Shown: piece by piece, positions 62,295-64,000 of the stretch | How the letters are laid out: each line of letters begins with the position of its first letter | Position numbering within the stretch: the stretch's first letter is position 1 | Origin: Nonomuraea cavernae | Lineage (GTDB): Bacteria > Actinomycetota > Actinomycetes > Streptosporangiales > Streptosporangiaceae | Length of the DNA: 64,000 nt | Direction of reading: 5' to 3' | Assembly (NCBI RefSeq): GCF_014646355.1 | Contig: NZ_BMNH01000014.1 | Span: forward strand, 62,001 to 126,000 | Made by a program: the position numbers and the translations under genes | The notes under the pieces: generated by a model | Seen by the model: only the letters and a program-made list of their open reading frames with translations | What the model was told of the DNA's origin: nothing | Databases searched by the model: none

Positions 62295-63058
62295 TACAGC
62301 GGCGTGACGTACGCGCTGGAGATGCCGCCGTCGACCAGGAACTCCGAGCCCGTGATGAACGACGCGTCGTCGCTGGCCAGGAACGCCACCGCCGCCGCGA
62401 TCTCGGCCGCCTCGGCGAAGCGGCCGACGGGCACGTGCACCAGGCGGCGCTGCGCCCGCTCCGGGTCCTTGGCGAACAGCTCCCGCAGCAGCGGCGTGTT
62501 GACCGGACCGGGGCACAGAGCGTTGACCCGGATGCCCTCGCGGGCGAACTGCACGCCCAGCTCGCGCGACATCGCCAGCACCCCGCCCTTGGAGGCGGTG
62601 TAGGAGATCTGCGACGTCGCCGACCCCATGACCGCCACGAACGACGCCGTGTTGATGATCGAGCCCTTGCCCTGCCGGCGCATGTAGGGGATCACGTGCT
62701 TGCAGCACAGGTAGACGCTGGTCAGGTTGACCTCCTGCACCCGCCGCCAGGCGTCGATCCCGGTCTCCAGGATCGAGTCGTCGTCGGGCGGCGAGATGCC
62801 GGCGTTGTTGAACGCGATGTCCACGGAGCCGTAGGTGTCGAACGCCGTCTGGTACATCCGCGCCACGTCGTCGTCGCTGGTCACGTCCGCTCGTACGAAC
62901 AGCCCGCCGACCTCGGTCGCGGCCTTGGCGCCCGCCTCGGCGTCGACGTCGGCGCAGACCACCCTGGCGCCCTCCTCGGCGAACCGGTGGGCGGTGGCCA
63001 GCCCGATGCCGCTGCCCGCGCCGGTGATGACGGCGACGCGGTCCCGCAAACGCTGCAT
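62294..63058 (-). CDS. SDR family oxidoreductase (FabG-like)
   Basis: The protein has 254 residues from ATG 63058, with GGAG 8 nt upstream. Classical signatures are ITGAGSGIGLATA, NNAGISPP, INTASFVA with catalytic Ser, YTASKGG (Tyr/Lys), and FLVDGGISSAYVTPL. It is flanked by an aldehyde dehydrogenase and a gamma-glutamyl hydrolase gene, so it may act on an amino-alcohol or aldehyde in the same pathway. Its frame also continues upstream to 63991, but that part is the ALDH shadow. Confidence 0.92.
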   Translation of the reverse strand: MQRLRDRVAVITGAGSGIGLATAHRFAEEGARVVCADVDAEAGAKAATEVGGLFVRADVTSDDDVARMYQTAFDTYGSVDIAFNNAGISPPDDDSILETGIDAWRRVQEVNLTSVYLCCKHVIPYMRRQGKGSIINTASFVAVMGSATSQISYTASKGGVLAMSRELGVQFAREGIRVNALCPGPVNTPLLRELFAKDPERAQRRLVHVPVGRFAEAAEIAAAVAFLASDDASFITGSEFLVDGGISSAYVTPL

Positions 63059-63108
63059 AGAAGTCACTCCGTTGAGGTGGATCGCCCGCTGGTCGAGGCG
63101 GGCCGATG

Positions 63109-64000
63109 TCAGTCCGTTGAGATGAAGACGTTCTTGGTCTCGGTGAACGCGGTGAGGGCGTCCGGGCCGAGCTCCCGGCCGAGACCGGACTCCTTGAAGC
63201 CGCCGAACGGTGTCCAGTAGCGCACCGAGGAGTTGGAGTTGACCGACAACGCGCCGGCCTCGACGGCGCGCGCGACGCGCAGCGCCCGCCCGACGTCGCG
63301 GGTCCAGATGGAGCCGCTCAGGCCGTAGCGGGTGTCGTTGGCGATCCGTACGGCCTCCGCCTCGTCGGCGAACGGCACCACCGACACGACCGGGCCGAAG
63401 ATCTCCTCGGTGAAGGCGCGGTCGGTGAGCCGTGAGGTGAGCACGGTCGGCGGGAACCAGTAGCCCTTGCCGGACGGGCACGAGCCCTGCAGGTAGGGCG
63501 TGCCGTCGACGAAGCCACGCACCCGGGCCAGGTGCTCGGCGCTGACCAGCGGCCCCATCTCGGTGCTCTCGTCGAGCGGGTCCCCGACTCTGATGCCGGT
63601 CACGGCCGCGCTGAGCCGCTGGAGGAAGTCGTCGTAGACCTCGGCCTGGACGAGCAGCCGGGACCGGGCACAGCAGTCCTGTCCGGAGTTGTCGAAGACG
63701 GCGTAGGGAGCGGCCTTGGCCGCCTTCTCCAGGTCTGAGTCGGCGAAAACGATGTTCGCCGACTTGCCGCCCAGCTCCAGCGTGACCCGTTTGACCTGGG
63801 CAGCGGCCTTCGCCGCGATCTCCTTGCCCACCTCGGTGGAGCCGGTGAACACGATCTTGGCCACGTCGGGGTGCTCGACCAGGCGGGCTCCCGCCACCTC
63901 CCCTGCTCCAGGCAGGACCTGGAGCACCCCCTCGGGGAGGCCCGCCGCCAAGGCCAGCTCGGCCAGCCTCAGCGCGGTCAGCGGAGTCCATTCGGCGGGC
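63109..64000 (-). CDS. Aldehyde dehydrogenase, C-terminal part (truncated by window edge)
   Basis: About 297 codons of an NAD+-dependent ALDH are present; the N-terminal about 200 residues lie beyond 64000. The frame is open to the edge (PAEWTPLTALRLAELAL). Motifs are FTGSTEVGKEI (cofactor loop), the general-base Glu in LELGGKSANIVF, the nucleophile in NSGQDCCARSR, and EEIFGPVVSVVPF, ending PFGGFKESGLGRELG. This matches betaine/aminobutyraldehyde-type ALDHs used for polyamine-derived aldehydes. It leads an operon with the SDR and the PuuD-like gene. Confidence 0.94.
   Translation of the reverse strand, partial: PAEWTPLTALRLAELALAAGLPEGVLQVLPGAGEVAGARLVEHPDVAKIVFTGSTEVGKEIAAKAAAQVKRVTLELGGKSANIVFADSDLEKAAKAAPYAVFDNSGQDCCARSRLLVQAEVYDDFLQRLSAAVTGIRVGDPLDESTEMGPLVSAEHLARVRGFVDGTPYLQGSCPSGKGYWFPPTVLTSRLTDRAFTEEIFGPVVSVVPFADEAEAVRIANDTRYGLSGSIWTRDVGRALRVARAVEAGALSVNSNSSVRYWTPFGGFKESGLGRELGPDALTAFTETKNVFISTD

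Overview
The window is high-GC DNA with strong GC3 bias, dense genes and many GTG starts. It carries a Scy/FilP-type polar coiled-coil gene, a clpS-DUF2017-mec-cysO-cysM-murI-rph-rdgB block, a DUF3039 gene and many leaderless starts. These point to the chromosome of a filamentous actinomycete. Streptosporangiales is my best guess; no genus is claimed. I see no insertion sequence, integrase, CRISPR array, rRNA or replication origin. One tRNA is present.

Layout. 1-1.3 kb: end of a 3-hydroxyacyl-CoA dehydrogenase gene, a small Cys/His protein and an alpha/beta hydrolase. 1.7-7.9 kb: a 2074-residue secreted RHS-repeat protein with a Lys/Ala/Arg-rich C-terminus and no visible immunity gene, followed by tandem repeats and a terminator hairpin. 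8.1-11 kb: an SDR, an alpha/beta hydrolase and an AI-2E family permease. 11.1-14.3 kb: the polar-growth coiled-coil gene beside methylmalonyl-CoA epimerase and acetyl-CoA acetyltransferase. 14.4-20.8 kb: membrane proteins, a MarR regulator, a cysteine-free thioredoxin-TPR protein, a cytidylate-kinase-like protein, an ACT-malic enzyme and an LPHTG-bearing secreted protein. 20.9-27.7 kb: AlgH/YqgE, then a TetR repressor divergent from a DHA2 drug exporter with a palindrome filling the promoter spacer, DUF3039, an M43 metalloprotease, a second MFS exporter and a membrane-anchored protein. 27.8-30.7 kb: a DEAD/DEAH helicase, a STAS antagonist and a membrane protein.

30.8-42.7 kb is a housekeeping block resembling the M. 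tuberculosis Rv1330c-Rv1341 region. pncA and pncB (NAD salvage) diverge from clpS, DUF2017, a JAMM protease (mec), a short ORF ending Asp-Cys-Arg that may be a cysteine attenuator, cysO and cysM. These lead to murI, an Rv1339-like MBL hydrolase, rph and rdgB. A Q/Y/G-rich DUF3352 protein, a thioesterase and an MFS gene are inserted. Together the block covers CysO-dependent cysteine synthesis, N-degron proteolysis, D-glutamate supply, RNA 3' trimming and nucleotide-pool cleaning.

42.8-46.1 kb: a membrane-anchored molybdopterin oxidoreductase, then a compact toxin-immunity pair: a papain-fold Tox-PL protein with a repeat-rich linker and an Imm35/YrhB-like partner. 46.2-51.4 kb: a histidine kinase, LuxR-type regulator, MacB-like ATPase and FtsX-type permease, all on the minus strand. 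51.5-58.3 kb: a Pro-rich membrane protein, tRNA-Leu(UAG), peroxiredoxin, DUF3618, a PLP D-threonine-aldolase-like enzyme, a DUF6286/AmaP pair without Asp23, and a SigE-family sigma factor with its membrane partner beside a secreted CU044_5270-like protein.

58.4-61.5 kb: gcvT-gcvH-sdaA behind a tandem glycine riboswitch, routing glycine carbon towards serine and pyruvate. 61.6-64 kb: a gamma-glutamyl-GABA hydrolase-like amidotransferase, an SDR and an aldehyde dehydrogenase that runs off the end, suggesting gamma-glutamyl polyamine catabolism.

At least twelve genes have a TAnnnT hexamer 6 or 7 nt before the start codon, as expected for leaderless transcripts, and this was used to choose several starts.
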